This document shows, piece after piece, positions 46,671 through 58,400 of a DNA stretch of 64,000 nt. The notes below the pieces were generated by a model. That model saw nothing but the letters and a program-made list of their open reading frames with translations. It did no database searches and had not been told where the DNA came from. This DNA is from Stentor coeruleus (Eukaryota; Ciliophora; Heterotrichea; Heterotrichida; Stentoridae). The stretch covers positions 32,532-96,531 of the forward strand of contig MPUH01000141.1 in assembly GCA_001970955.1 (NCBI GenBank), written 5' to 3'. The translations under genes and the position numbers were made by a program. Numbering within the stretch: position 1 is the stretch's first letter; each line of letters begins with the position of its first letter.

Positions 46671-49600
46671 ATGGAGTCACAGTTACGAGCATCAAGGCCA
46701 CGAACCGTGTTTGTGACAGGAGGTCCAGGCAGTGGCAAAGGGACGCAATGTGCCGTCCTAGTAAAAGAACTAAAATACGAACATACGTCAATAGGCGACC
46801 TTATGCGAAACGAGATCAAACAAGGCACTCAAGAAGGTCGAGCAGTGGAAGCTATAGTAAAAAGTGGGAACTTAGTTCCTAAAGAGTTGACAGTCGACTT
46901 ACTCTTAAAAACCTTAGCTAAACTTAAAGCTCGAACAGTATTAATCGACGGGTTTCCTCGAAGTACCGAACAAGCTGTTTACCTTGAGCAAATGACCCAA
47001 CCAATAGACTTCATTTTGCATTTTGACACAGATCGTGAAGATATTCTTGTCAATAGGCTTATAGAAAGAGGAAAGTCTAGTGGTCGTGCTGATGATAAAG
47101 AAGAAACCATAGTCTATAGGTTTCAAGTATATAAAAGTGAGAGTGCTCCAGTGGTTAATCTATATGACCCATTCAATATTATAAGAAGAGTTGATTGTTT
47201 AGCACCGATAAATGAAGTTTTTAAACGTACTATTAGGGCTTTAAGGCCAGAAGTCTTTTTCATAGTAGGTCCATTGTACTCAGGAAAATCATCTATATGT
47301 AAATTTATTGCTTCTAGGTATAATATGACCTGGATACCATTAGATTCTATTAAAAACATTCATAAAAAAGGCAAAAAACCTATTGTTTTAACTGATGACC
47401 TTGAAATTGCCTCAGCTGTTGTTTCAACTCTACAGAACCTTCGTGAAGAATATAGAGTTATTATTGAGAGTTTCCCTGAAAATCTTGCCCAGGCCAAGCA
47501 CTTTGCTAGGATGATCGGAGAACCGAATAGAGTTATTTACTTAAGGTGCTCAAAAGATATTGCCCAACAAAGACTTTTGCAGTCTGATAAGCATTCAGGG
47601 GCTTATTTGTCCCCTGCTGTGATAAATAATTTGTATGAAAAATTCACGTCAAATATTGAACAGATTACTGGGTATTATAAAAATACTGTGAATAAGTATT
47701 ATGGAGAAGTCCTTGCAGAATATACTTTAGATGAGGTTATAAGAAGAGTTGAAAGTTTGATTGTCCCTGAAGTTGTTTTAGCAAGAGGAGAGGTTTGTAA
47801 GGAGTTTTTGGATTTTATGGGGAAAAAAGGTTATAAGTTGGTTAATTGTATACATTTGGTTGACTTATGGAGAAATGCTAGAGGATTATCTACTTCAAAT
47901 AGTCAAGAGGAGTTGAGTGAAGACTCAGAGCTTATCCCGATATTGAGGAATGCGATTTTTAGTGGGAATGGAGTTTGCAGATTTGTTTTGTATAACTTTG
48001 CTGTATCTTCAGAAGAACTCCTTAAAGAATTCGAAAATGAAGTTTGTTCAGTGTCTGCAGCGTATTACTTATGTCATAGTCCACCTAGCATTGTTGATAA
48101 GCCCAGTCACTTTTTATTCACCTTAGGCAAACTGCGTACTTTGAACATCTCAAAAGCTAACCCAAAGAATTTCGAACACCAGCTCAAAGAAATTGAAGAT
48201 TCACAAAAGACTTGGGCCATACTCATCCTTGGTGCAGTCCAAAGCGGCAAAACTACTTATGCCAAATACCTAGCTGACAGTCAAAAATTCGTCCTTCTAG
48301 ACTATACTCAAATATTCGAAGAGACTAAAGCTTTTCATTCAACTGAAGATGACCAAAGAGATTCTGTAACATACTCTGAGTTTATTGGAGGCATCTTAAG
48401 GTTTTTAGAAAAACAATCAGGAAAAACTGTAGTTATAGATGGCTTACCTCCAAATGATTTTCTTTTAGGAACAGATCCAAAATACCCAGCACTACCAGCA
48501 ACTCCAGGCGATGAAGAAGGATATATAATAGAAGAAGACTTAAACACTGAGAAAAAGCTCATCCTTGTTGTTAATCGTATAAAAGATTTTTTCAGTAAAA
48601 TTAGAATCTTACTAAAAGTCCAACTTGAAGCTCCATACGAAGTCCTTGATACTAGGGCTAAAATCAAAGCTGAGACCCCAGCTGAAGAAAACCTACCAAT
48701 TGACGCAAGAAGAGAGCTTATTGAAAGCTGGAGAATCTATGAGAAAATCGCTTATTGGGACGAAAACCACCCCAACTGTATTCCAAAGTGTTTAACTTTT
48801 AATACAGCAACATCATCTACACAGGAAATATTCTCAGTTCTCAAAGAATCCTTTAGGAAAAAAATCATTCTTATAAGAGGAGATCATTCTGTAGACGAAG
48901 TTATATCACTTTTCTGTTGGAAAAATCAGCTTTTCTATTTAGATCTAAGTAAAGTTCTATACAGTGCTGCAGATCGTCTTGATTCATTAGGTGAAGCTGT
49001 TCGTAAAGGCTCAGTAGACCACAAGGTGAAAATTGCTTTACTTAAGCAAGCTATAGAAAATCGAGGATTAAGAGATAGAGTTTTAGTAATTGGGGGTTAT
49101 GAAAACGACCCTGAATTAGAATTTGAAAGCAGTTTTGAAGAACTTGTCATGCTTGAGCAGGAAATAGGAGAAATCTGTATGCTTATAAACGTCCAAGGCG
49201 CTATTGAAGATGTAGAAATCGAACCTTTACCTGTCCGCAAACGGAAATCTCCAACCAAGTCCCAAAACCCAAACGACTCTAAAGCTAAAAACGACGAAGA
49301 TGCTGATGATGATGAACCTAACGAGTCAACAATAAAAGTAGAAGAGCATGAAGAAGATGATGGAGAAACACCCATGTGGAACCAAAACATGAGAAGTGGT
49401 TTCTGTAAGACTTTCCACAATTTCCGTGGTAAAAGAGCTGAACTTGTTGAGATTCAAATGTCTAAACAAGGGTCATTAGAAATTCTTCTTCAAATATTAC
49501 AAAATGGTCTAGAAAGCAATAATAGATGCAATATCCAAGTTATTACTAATCATAATGTTGAAGAAGTTCTACAAGCTGACCTAAGTAAATTAGCTTATCC

Positions 49601-52088
49601 AACAGGGGCTATATTAAAACAGGAATTACCACTTGATATAAGAGATTTAGGGAATGTTACAGCTAAGGCGCAGAGAGCATTGACTAACAAGACTGCAGGT
49701 GAGTTTTATAAGAAAGCGTTTATAGGATTACTGTGTCCATTTGCTGTATTTTGGGAGAATTTCAAACCTTTATTAGAAGCTGAACATTGGGCAACAGGTA
49801 AAGAGATGAAATCAGCTATAAAAGAAGTTATAGACTCTAATAAAAACGGGTATGTTTCAGTTGAGGAACTTAATGAGTTTTTCAATTCCTGGGAAAACAG
49901 TGAGCGCCGTGCAGAAATCAGTATAAAATCTCAGTCTAAAACTAAGAGAACAGGACAGTTCCCAGAGCATTCTCTTTTCCTTATAGTAGAACATACAAGT
50001 CCAGATCCTGCGACCAATGCTAAATCGTTTACTAGAGGTGACCAGCTAGAAATAACCCCAGAAGGCTATACTAAATCTTTAAGAGGAGCTAAAGATGGTT
50101 ATGTTTACTTCGGTAAGTCAAACAAACGGGCTAGAAATGATGTTGAATTCTCCTCAGCTGATACAAGGATGACATTTATGCATTTTCTTATAAGATGTAA
50201 ACGTAAAGGTTACTTTATAATAGACAACGGCGGCAAATCAGGTATTAAAGTTAGAGCTTTCGATAACCCAATACACCTTATGAATAATTTCATGGGGAAA
50301 ATCGGCGACCATAGTTTCCGTATTGTGAATATCCAAACCCCAGTTTCTCGTCGAGATGACTCTATTCTAACTTTACCTATAAAAAATCAAACCCCAGTAC
50401 CAGAAGGAGATCCTGAGTTAGTTTTAGAGTTTTTTTCTGAAGAACTTAAAGGACTTATAGTCAAATTCTCAGGGGATAAAAAACGTATTGTTTTTGGTAG
50501 TGGAAAAGAATGTGATGTTATATTGCCAAGAACTGATTCAATTCATGCTATTATTGAACTAAGATCAGTTGGTTGGTGTATTATAGATCAGCATTCATCA
50601 ACTGGGACTTATGTTTATGTGAATACATGGGACAGGTATAGTATTGGAGCACCATCAAAGCAAATGCAACTAACGAATCTTATGAGGATTTCTGTTCCTG
50701 GGACTGAATTTAAAGTTATAGTCAAACAAGATTTTGACCAAGTGCATTTTGTGTCTGAAGATCCTGAGTTACGACAAGAACGTTTTAGAAGGCTGTATAG
50801 ATTAGGGAAATATATAAGGCCTGGGAATGAGTTCAAAGAGTTTGAATGTACGCATAAGCCTAGTAGGGATAAATGCATGGTACAAGTTATAGATAGTAAA
50901 CTGAAAACTAAGGCTATTATGGAAAATATTAGCAAGTATAGGAAAATAAACAACGACATTTTACATAAGATATCAGAGATTATTGAAGATGGTCCTCATA
51001 TATATGTGGTATATGAGTTTTTACATGGGACTGATTTGCAGGAAGTGGTTAGTTTACGAACAACACTAAGTGAGAAACAGGCTGCAGGGATATTTAAGAG
51101 TATTATTCAAGCATTGAAGATACTACATGATAATGGGTTGGTACATGGGAATGTTAGACCGGAGAATTTTGTTTCAACAAACAGTTCAAGGGATGATGCA
51201 GCGCTTATTGTCACTGGGGTGATTAGAGGCTTTTTCGGCCAGGACACCCCGCAAATAGAATACCAAGCCCCTGAATGCTTACAAAACAAGTATACCGCAG
51301 CTTCTGATATCTGGTCTGCTGGAGTGATCTTATACTTACTTCTAACCGGGGTTTCTCCATTCAAAGGCACAAATCCAGATGAAACTAAAGCATATATCAA
51401 AAGAGCCTCCCCAAACTTCAAGCAAAATCTCTGGGAAGGCATATCCCCATATGCTAAAGTCCTCCTAAAAAGCATGTTTTTCAAAGACCAAAAACAACGC
51501 CCGACTTGTGCAGATCTTCTTTCAAACAACTGGGTCAAAGGTAAAGTTAAATTCATTGACTTAAACATCCCATTACCAGCAAAAAATTTCAAAGAACTCA
51601 AAACCTACTCTTGCAACGCAAAACTCAATCAAGGACTTTTTATTTTTATACAAAGACTTATAGCTTCTAATACAGAAAAGCAACAAGCTTTAGAAACTTT
51701 TAAGCAACTTGATACAGATAATAGTGGGAAATTGTCAAGGACTGAAATTCTTAGTGCCTTTGAGTATTTGCATATTGAACTTACTGAAGGAGAATTAGAA
51801 ACGGTTATAAGAGAAGTTGATGTTAATATGTCAGGGACAGTTGATTATAATGAGTTTTTAGCGGCGATTACGAATAAAAGGAAAAATTTCAGTATGGAGA
51901 AAATTGAGTCAGTGTTTAGAACTTTTGACACTGATAATAATGGATTTGTTACTGCAACTGAACTGAGAGGTGCTGTTGGAGAAGGAAATTGGATGGAAGT
52001 TATAAGGCAGGTGGATGCGAATGAGGATGGGAAAATCGATATAAAAGAGTTTAAGAACTTGATTATGAGCATGCTTCCTAGTTTATAA
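46671..52088 (+). CDS. Multidomain fusion: adenylate kinase repeats, EF hand, two FHA domains, pseudokinase and four EF hands
   Basis: An uninterrupted 1805-aa protein. Residues 12-185: a complete AK1/UMP-CMP-type kinase (GGPGSGKGTQC, FPRSTEQA, LID with ERGKSSGRADD). From ~190 a second, degenerate AK (GPLYSGKSS), a third without a P-loop, a fourth with GAVQSGKTT (~516), and a fifth remnant. About 1045-1075: a single EF hand (DSNKNGYVSVEE). About 1140-1200 and 1265-1330: two FHA-like modules (YFGKSNKRARNDVEFS, FGSGKECDVILPR). About 1371-1623: a CDPK-style kinase fold whose catalytic HRD is HGN (VHGNVRPEN), with no glycine loop and no DFG, so a pseudokinase. About 1680-1800: four EF hands (DTDNSGKLSRTE, DVNMSGTVDYNE, DTDNNGFVTATE, DANEDGKIDIKE). 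A calcium-responsive nucleotide-balancing scaffold, perhaps ciliary, is inferred. Confidence 0.88.
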   Translation: MESQLRASRPRTVFVTGGPGSGKGTQCAVLVKELKYEHTSIGDLMRNEIKQGTQEGRAVEAIVKSGNLVPKELTVDLLLKTLAKLKARTVLIDGFPRSTEQAVYLEQMTQPIDFILHFDTDREDILVNRLIERGKSSGRADDKEETIVYRFQVYKSESAPVVNLYDPFNIIRRVDCLAPINEVFKRTIRALRPEVFFIVGPLYSGKSSICKFIASRYNMTWIPLDSIKNIHKKGKKPIVLTDDLEIASAVVSTLQNLREEYRVIIESFPENLAQAKHFARMIGEPNRVIYLRCSKDIAQQRLLQSDKHSGAYLSPAVINNLYEKFTSNIEQITGYYKNTVNKYYGEVLAEYTLDEVIRRVESLIVPEVVLARGEVCKEFLDFMGKKGYKLVNCIHLVDLWRNARGLSTSNSQEELSEDSELIPILRNAIFSGNGVCRFVLYNFAVSSEELLKEFENEVCSVSAAYYLCHSPPSIVDKPSHFLFTLGKLRTLNISKANPKNFEHQLKEIEDSQKTWAILILGAVQSGKTTYAKYLADSQKFVLLDYTQIFEETKAFHSTEDDQRDSVTYSEFIGGILRFLEKQSGKTVVIDGLPPNDFLLGTDPKYPALPATPGDEEGYIIEEDLNTEKKLILVVNRIKDFFSKIRILLKVQLEAPYEVLDTRAKIKAETPAEENLPIDARRELIESWRIYEKIAYWDENHPNCIPKCLTFNTATSSTQEIFSVLKESFRKKIILIRGDHSVDEVISLFCWKNQLFYLDLSKVLYSAADRLDSLGEAVRKGSVDHKVKIALLKQAIENRGLRDRVLVIGGYENDPELEFESSFEELVMLEQEIGEICMLINVQGAIEDVEIEPLPVRKRKSPTKSQNPNDSKAKNDEDADDDEPNESTIKVEEHEEDDGETPMWNQNMRSGFCKTFHNFRGKRAELVEIQMSKQGSLEILLQILQNGLESNNRCNIQVITNHNVEEVLQADLSKLAYPTGAILKQELPLDIRDLGNVTAKAQRALTNKTAGEFYKKAFIGLLCPFAVFWENFKPLLEAEHWATGKEMKSAIKEVIDSNKNGYVSVEELNEFFNSWENSERRAEISIKSQSKTKRTGQFPEHSLFLIVEHTSPDPATNAKSFTRGDQLEITPEGYTKSLRGAKDGYVYFGKSNKRARNDVEFSSADTRMTFMHFLIRCKRKGYFIIDNGGKSGIKVRAFDNPIHLMNNFMGKIGDHSFRIVNIQTPVSRRDDSILTLPIKNQTPVPEGDPELVLEFFSEELKGLIVKFSGDKKRIVFGSGKECDVILPRTDSIHAIIELRSVGWCIIDQHSSTGTYVYVNTWDRYSIGAPSKQMQLTNLMRISVPGTEFKVIVKQDFDQVHFVSEDPELRQERFRRLYRLGKYIRPGNEFKEFECTHKPSRDKCMVQVIDSKLKTKAIMENISKYRKINNDILHKISEIIEDGPHIYVVYEFLHGTDLQEVVSLRTTLSEKQAAGIFKSIIQALKILHDNGLVHGNVRPENFVSTNSSRDDAALIVTGVIRGFFGQDTPQIEYQAPECLQNKYTAASDIWSAGVILYLLLTGVSPFKGTNPDETKAYIKRASPNFKQNLWEGISPYAKVLLKSMFFKDQKQRPTCADLLSNNWVKGKVKFIDLNIPLPAKNFKELKTYSCNAKLNQGLFIFIQRLIASNTEKQQALETFKQLDTDNSGKLSRTEILSAFEYLHIELTEGELETVIREVDVNMSGTVDYNEFLAAITNKRKNFSMEKIESVFRTFDTDNNGFVTATELRGAVGEGNWMEVIRQVDANEDGKIDIKEFKNLIMSMLPSL

Positions 52089-52473
52089 GTTAATAGTTCT
52101 TTATCTTTTAGTGGGTGTTAAATTTGTATGTAGGATATTATATTTTAAGGAGTAGTAAAAGTCATATTAAGCTATATAAAGTATACAAAAGACTATATCA
52201 AATACTTAAATTCTATCTTATGCCTACAACCTATCTTATATCTTCTATATGAGCCTGATTATAAAAGTTCATTTATAGCACATTTTCTTATCTTATACTA
52301 ATATTACATCATTTTCCCACTAACTAGTAAGCATGTTACCGGTTATACCTAGAAAAGATGGCTTTGATTACCATAAAGGCGCAAAAATATAATATTATTA
52401 ATTTTACTATCTAGCTAAAATTTTATTAAGCATTCCTTCTCTCTAAAAACTATACAGCTTTTGTTAATTAATT
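52089..52473. other. AT-rich spacer between convergent genes
   Basis: About 385 bp. A short ATG-led frame at 52333 (MLPVIPRKDGFDYHKGAKI, 19 codons) looks codon-like but is too short to support. Confidence 0.45.
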
Positions 52474-52776
52474 TTATCTGCATTTCTCATCTTGAAACTC
52501 ATATGCTGGCTTTAATTTAAGTTTGGGTATTTGAAAGTCCTTTATATCAACAATTCTGAATTCTTGATTGCTCTTGATTCTTCCAACAACTATAGGGTTT
52601 TTGTCTTCTTTTTTCCATAAAATTTTGCTTTCTAATGAGTGTCCTTGGCAACTTTTATCAAAGTCAAAATTGTAAAGTCTCTCTTGGTGCTTTAGTTTTA
52701 AGGCTAGTTCAGATTTCATATCTATAAGCCAATCTTCTAAGGGTGATACTGTGTTGAGATCAAGTTCTTGAAGCAT
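52474..52776 (-). CDS. Short protein, possible Kip/ICK-type CDK inhibitor
   Basis: A 100-aa, ATG-started protein. The centre, HQERLYNFDFDKSCQGHSL followed by SKILWKKEDKN, resembles the CDK-binding part of Kip/ICK inhibitors, in which an NFDF-type motif is followed by a glycine and a Trp 10-15 residues later. The Asn-Phe-Asp-Phe core and downstream Trp are both present. In the family the phenylalanines insert into the kinase active cleft of CDK-cyclin complexes. The N-terminal cyclin-binding RxL motif is not seen. Size is right for a minimal inhibitor. It could also be an unrelated small protein with a chance NFDF motif. Ends in a basic, Lys/Pro-rich tail. Confidence 0.45.
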   Translation of the reverse strand: MLQELDLNTVSPLEDWLIDMKSELALKLKHQERLYNFDFDKSCQGHSLESKILWKKEDKNPIVVGRIKSNQEFRIVDIKDFQIPKLKLKPAYEFQDEKCR

Positions 52777-54275
52777 ATGGATTATATGGAGTGATATTTG
52801 CGCAGTTTACTATAGGAAAAATAGATAAAATTCGGAAATTAACTTATTTTTTGTTTTTTTGAGTTTTTAGAGTTTTAAATAGTGGGCTTTGATAATTATT
52901 TTTTAGGGTTTAAGAGTTTTGAGTTATTTCAGGTTGCTTGAACTTATTAATTATCGATAATACTACTTTGAATGTATCTCTGATATGTATAATATTAAAT
53001 TTGAATTTTTTACTATGGAATAAATATAGCTTGCTTAATATAATTTTTTAAGTGTTATACAATGATTTTATATAGCTTTTTCAATTTATTAAGATGCTTT
53101 TTATGATGTATGATTAAGAAGGATTAACTACAATACTTTTTTATATAGAAAAACTGAAAGCCATAATTAAATTTGCAAATTGTTGTATAAAAAATCTTAA
53201 TTTCAACACAAATTTCTATATTATTATTATGTGCTTCATTATATAATAAAAAGTTCCTGCTAAATATCAATTAATCAATCATAATTTCCCATTATGCACT
53301 TTTTCTCTTAGCAACTTCTTCAAAAAAATTAATAATTATCTCATTCATTACTATTAAAAAAACACCCTTAGGCTTAAATTCTTAGATAAAATCCTTTCAA
53401 TTTAATCGTAACTATTTTTTATTTATCCTAGCTTTCAATCAGCTAAGATGATTTTTTCCACATTCCTTCCTAGCAGATTCACTTTTCAGTATTTTTCTGG
53501 CTTAGAAGTTAATTGAGTCAACACAACAGAATCATCATCATTTCAAGAACCTCATATAGTTCCTGTATATCATTAATTTACATATTTCTTGATGAGGCAT
53601 GTGAAAAATTCATATTCTATACTTCAGTTGCATTTAAGCTATAATAAAGTTCAAACTGATTTTTGCAAGACTAAGATACATACTTCAACACTTGATAATG
53701 AATGTTTTAATGCAGCAAATGATGCATCCGATAAATATTTAAGTATTTTTATAAAATGAAAAATAATATAATTATATAATTGCCTTTAAAAACATAAATT
53801 TGTTATCCACAAAACTCAAACCTTCTCCAATTTTCTGTATATCAATAAACACATCAAAACACCAAAGCTAGGCTGCAAGATACATAAGATTTAAAGGTGG
53901 TTGAAAAAAATCTAAATATTTTAAAGAAATATGACTATTTTATCTCAAACTTGCATATTGGAAAAATAAATAATTGTAGCTAGAAAAAATATAAGTTGAT
54001 TTAGAAGAATTAATATTTTGGGTTAAATTTTTTTATGAATAATAAGCACAACTTAATGTTTTGGGTATTTTAGAATAAATTAGCACATCCATATAAAGAC
54101 TATGCCTAAATACATAAAAAGCACTTCCTTCCAATAGCAAGTTCTATGCATTCCAATACAAAACTCTCCAACTCTTCCTATAAAAAATGCATTCCATACT
54201 TCTCATCGAAATCCCATATTCAACCTAAAATCGTCCTAAACCCATCCTTTATTCAAACCAATAACTTATCTATAA
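52777..54275. other. Long AT-rich intergenic spacer
   Basis: About 1.5 kb between two minus-strand genes. I see no exon pair, RNA gene or clear repeat on either strand; only scattered short frames. Confidence 0.5.
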
Positions 54276-54944
54276 TCAATTTTCTCTCAGTCTTTTCTCC
54301 TCCTCTCTCAATTCTTGCCTAAGTGCAACAATCTCCGCATCCTGTCTTTTAATCTTATCCCTAATATCATCAGTCTCATGTCTAATATACGTATACGAAT
54401 CTTCTAATTGTTTAATTATGCTCTGATCAATATATATCGGAGAATTCTGAACTACTTCTTGATGAAAAGCGTTTTCCAATTTCTCAACATCTGGCGCAAT
54501 CCCAACTCCAGAAAGTAATCTTTGATGGAATTCAGGAAATGGTTCATTAAATATAATCTCATCATAATGTTCAGAAATTACAGGCTTTTTAGTTGATAAT
54601 GAAGCTCCAGGGGTTTTTGGATACAATTGAAGCAAATGATAAATATCGATTTTTTTTTCTTTAGTGTCATGGAAATAAATTTGTATTAAAATTTCAAATT
54701 CACCCCAACCTGTTTCATGAACTTCGTATGGAGGGCGTTCAAAGGTTCGACATGGGTTAGTGAAGCTAGGGTGTAATTGGAAGACGATTTTTTTTATGAA
54801 TACACTGATGTCTTCATCACCCACACCACGAACGTAACAGGCCCATTTGTGGGAGTTTTGTTCATCAACTTTTTTACCTTGATAGAAACTCATTGACCCG
54901 TAGATGAACCCTTTTGTGATTGAGATGCCTTTGAGTCTTTCCAT
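54276..54944 (-). CDS. YEATS4: YEATS-domain protein, GAS41/Yaf9 type
   Basis: A 222-aa protein with a YEATS fold in residues 10-125: HKWACYVRGVGDEDISVFI, then KIVFQLHPSFTNPCRTF, PPYEVHETGWGEFEILIQIYF. The aromatic HETGWGEF loop is the acyl-lysine reading pocket. The C-terminal 60 residues form a coiled coil (DDIRDKIKRQDAEIVALRQEL), as in GAS41/Yaf9, where it docks the protein into complexes. Family role: reading acetylated or crotonylated histone H3 in SWR1 and NuA4 chromatin complexes in the nucleus. Length is typical. The TRRAP-like gene at the left edge belongs to the same NuA4 complex in other organisms, but the two are 54 kb apart, so no linkage is claimed. Confidence 0.93.
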   Translation of the reverse strand: MERLKGISITKGFIYGSMSFYQGKKVDEQNSHKWACYVRGVGDEDISVFIKKIVFQLHPSFTNPCRTFERPPYEVHETGWGEFEILIQIYFHDTKEKKIDIYHLLQLYPKTPGASLSTKKPVISEHYDEIIFNEPFPEFHQRLLSGVGIAPDVEKLENAFHQEVVQNSPIYIDQSIIKQLEDSYTYIRHETDDIRDKIKRQDAEIVALRQELREEEKRLREN

Positions 54945-55454
54945 GATATATTATATTTTTAAGAGTGAAGAGTGCAAGAATTTAGAGAGATAATTTGGGT
55001 TGATTGGGGTCGGGTAAAAGAATGGTGAAGTTTTAAATAAGGATTTTTTAAGGTATTGAATTGTGATAAGAAAATGAATATAAATATAATTTTATGAAGA
55101 ATAAGTTAGTATGCAGTGATATTTTGTAGAGGTTATAGTTATCTATTAATAAATGAATAATTGCAAAATGATAAATACCTTTAAGAACTTGTGTAAGAAA
55201 TAAAAATTATGAATAAAAGTTGATATAATAAATTATAAAATGAAAATATTACAGTTAAAATCTATATAAAACTAAATTTCACTTTTAGTATAATATTATA
55301 ATATATTTATTGGAAACTAATATGTATTACTTATTAGATATAATTTTGTCATATAAATTTTTATATTGATAATTAACTAAAATGTACTTATTCAAATTAA
55401 TCTCATGATAAGAAATTTTCTAAAGTGTATTTCTAAAAACTATTAATGCCGTAG
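54945..55454. other. AT-rich intergenic spacer
   Basis: About 510 bp, very AT-rich; nothing recognised. Confidence 0.5.
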
Positions 55455-58400
55455 TTAAAGTCTTTTCTCTAAAGCTTCCAACTTAGTCAATATTTTCATC
55501 TCAATCTCTTTCGACTCTTGAAACTTAGTATCAAAGTTATCTTTAATCTCTTGCATCATATCAAAAATCGCATTCAACCTCCCTTCCCAATTTTTCTTAT
55601 CATCCAACTGTACATCTTGACATCTTTGCATAAACCTTTTCTCATTGAAGTTTCTCTTCCAAAACATCAACGTCTCAAGTTCCTTACAAAACTCAGCCAT
55701 TTCTAAGCAATCAATATGTTCAGCTTCAGTCTGAAAAGCTTCAAATGAGTCTCCAAGTATAGAAATAAGCAAGTTCAAAATAATAATCACATTAATAATT
55801 GAAGCCATAATAAAAGTCATATATTCTAACGTAAAATCATCAGTATTATTAAAATTACCCATATTAAGCTCATAAGGGACTTTCCATATAGTAAAATTAG
55901 TATAGTTGTCCATTACAGTAGCATAATACATGACACCAAAAGCTAGTGTTGAATAGAAAAATATAGTCAAAAACGATATTGAGTCAAAAGCAGCTTTTAT
56001 TATAAGCCTTGTATAATATCTTGTCATATCAAAAGCTCTGAAACAAGAAAGGCCTCTAAAGAAGTTTAGCAACACCATAAACCAAGTAATGATTTGAAAT
56101 TCACTATAATTGTCTAATTTGAGTACTCTTAGGATAACCCAAGCAACACAAAGGCTTATTCTTCCAATATCAATTATGTTCCATGGATCACGAAAATAAT
56201 TGAAACCTGTGACTAATGCTTGAACCATTTCATAAGCCCAAAGAAATCCGTTTATAGATAGAAATGCAATTGATAAAGCTATTATTGTTGAATCATCACG
56301 ATTTTCTTGGGTATAGAATATTAATACTATCATGAGAATTAGATTAGCCCAGAATATTAAAGTAAGGGCTAATATAGAGTACCATAAACTATCCCATTTA
56401 TCTCTGACAAAAGTTTTAACAAAATTCGTCCTGAGAATTCTTTGATTTGGACAATTGCATATAGATTCTAATAAAGCAATACTACCAGTTGAGCCTTTAT
56501 AATAGTGTATTGGGAATGGTAAAGATCGAAATTCAATTGGAGCCTCTTTAGAGTCTGCAGCTTTAGAGTCTGCAGTAATTTCTTGAGATTCTATAACAAA
56601 ATGTTCAGGCTTGATTCTAGAGTGAGTTGAATATAGAAGTTTAGGAAGAGTGTATTTAGGTATAGCAAAATTAGTTATATCTTGAACTTTATAGAAAATG
56701 CAGTCTAGAAAATCTTCGAGTTGCTCTGAAGAGTTTTCAAGTAAACTTTGGAATTCGTCTTCTAAAGCATGAGCAAAATTTAAAAACTTTTCTATGTTTG
56801 ATACGCTTATTTCGACCATGTACTTTAAAATAACATCTATGCAATCTTGAGAACGTCTTTCTAAAGCATAATGCAAAGGTGAGTGATTATCTAAATCTAC
56901 TATAATTTCCGTGCCTAGCTTTAAAGCTTCATTTAGCTGTTTATCATACCCAAGATAAGCATAAATATGTGCTAAATTTATTCTTAAAGGGCTTAAAACC
57001 CCTTTATAACAGTTTTGGCTTACTGGAGTTTTCATCTTAGTCCTTGCTAAAAACAAATAACTTTCTATAGGATCTCTAACATCTGCAAGCTCTAAAGTAT
57101 TAACTTTTTCTAAATCCCATATAAAAATTTCATTATTATAATCTCCTGAAATTCCATATTTCATATCTAAACTTAGTAGACAGCATCTAACTGAAGAGCT
57201 ATGCCCAAATAAAGCTAACTCTTGTCTTTCCTCAAATAAATTCCATATCATAACAGATTGATCATTTGAAGCTGATATAAAATATTCCCCATTACTTGAG
57301 AAATTTAAGCATCTAACAAAATCTGAATGAGCGTGAAATGTTTTTATAAGTCTTTTTTCTTCCCAATCCCACAAGTAAATTTTATTATTCCTATCTCCTG
57401 CAACAAGATACTTTTGATCAGGACTTAAGCTTATTGTATCTATCATGCCAGAATTCGCTTCTATTCTTTCATGTTCACCTATTTTATTCATGCTCCATAC
57501 ACGTAGGGTCCCATCAGCACTTGTCGATATAAAATTTTTACCATCTTTTGTGAAAACTAAAGAGAAAACTGTGTCGGTATGTCCAGGGAGAATTTTTACA
57601 ACAGTTTTACTTGGTAAGTCATACATGATAATTTTCATATCCTGGTCACCAGCGACAATAGTTTTATCATTAGGACAAATAGCAACACAGTGGATTTCCA
57701 TTTTATGCTCAGACCACTCATGGACAATCGACCTGGACTCAAAATCCCAGACCAAAATTCTTTTATCACTACTACAAGAGATAATTATTTTTGAGTTACT
57801 TGTCAGGACAAGACTATTTACTGTATCTGAATGTCCATACAAAATCCCAACTTCTATTTTTTTATCAAGGCTCCAAATTCTTATTGATGTATCTTCTGAG
57901 CCTGTTACTAAAAAATCCCCTTTTTGAGTCAAAGCCATACATATCACTGCACCTGAATGCCCAGCAAGCTTTGAAATCCTACATGGAAAGCCAATTTTCC
58001 ACATCCTCATAACATTATCAGAAGCACAAGCTAATAAATACTGCTGATCCTTAGATAACTGTATAGCATTGACAAACCCTTCACTACCATTAATTTTTAG
58101 CTCTTCCTTTTTTTTTTCAATATTAAACACCCTAATGCTTTTATCAGGCGAACACGATATTATATACTTATCATCATTCGTCAAAAGTACATTCCTTACC
58201 CAATGAGTATGAGATTTAAAGGTATGATATTCCTTTTTATCTTCATAATTCCATACAGTTATCGTATGTGCCCTAGTTCCAAAGATTATATATTTTTTGT
58301 TTTTTGTGACTGTTAAGCATTGAATATTCCCTGCACCACCTGTAACACTCAAGGAACTCCCTGAATTAAAATCAAATTCTCTCACATTTCCTGAATAGTC

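Noticed and set aside
51107-51601. 164-codon minus-strand frame in the AK/FHA fusion
   Set aside because: It is antisense to the pseudokinase region, with no family match or start support.
52333-52392. 19-codon frame MLPVIPRKDGFDYHKGAKI
   Set aside because: It is too short, has no supported intron or neighbour exon, and occurs in a spacer between convergent genes.
57445-57927. 160-codon frame antisense to channel copy A
   Set aside because: It mirrors the WD40 coding strand (the corresponding antisense frame in copy B is shorter) and has no independent support.
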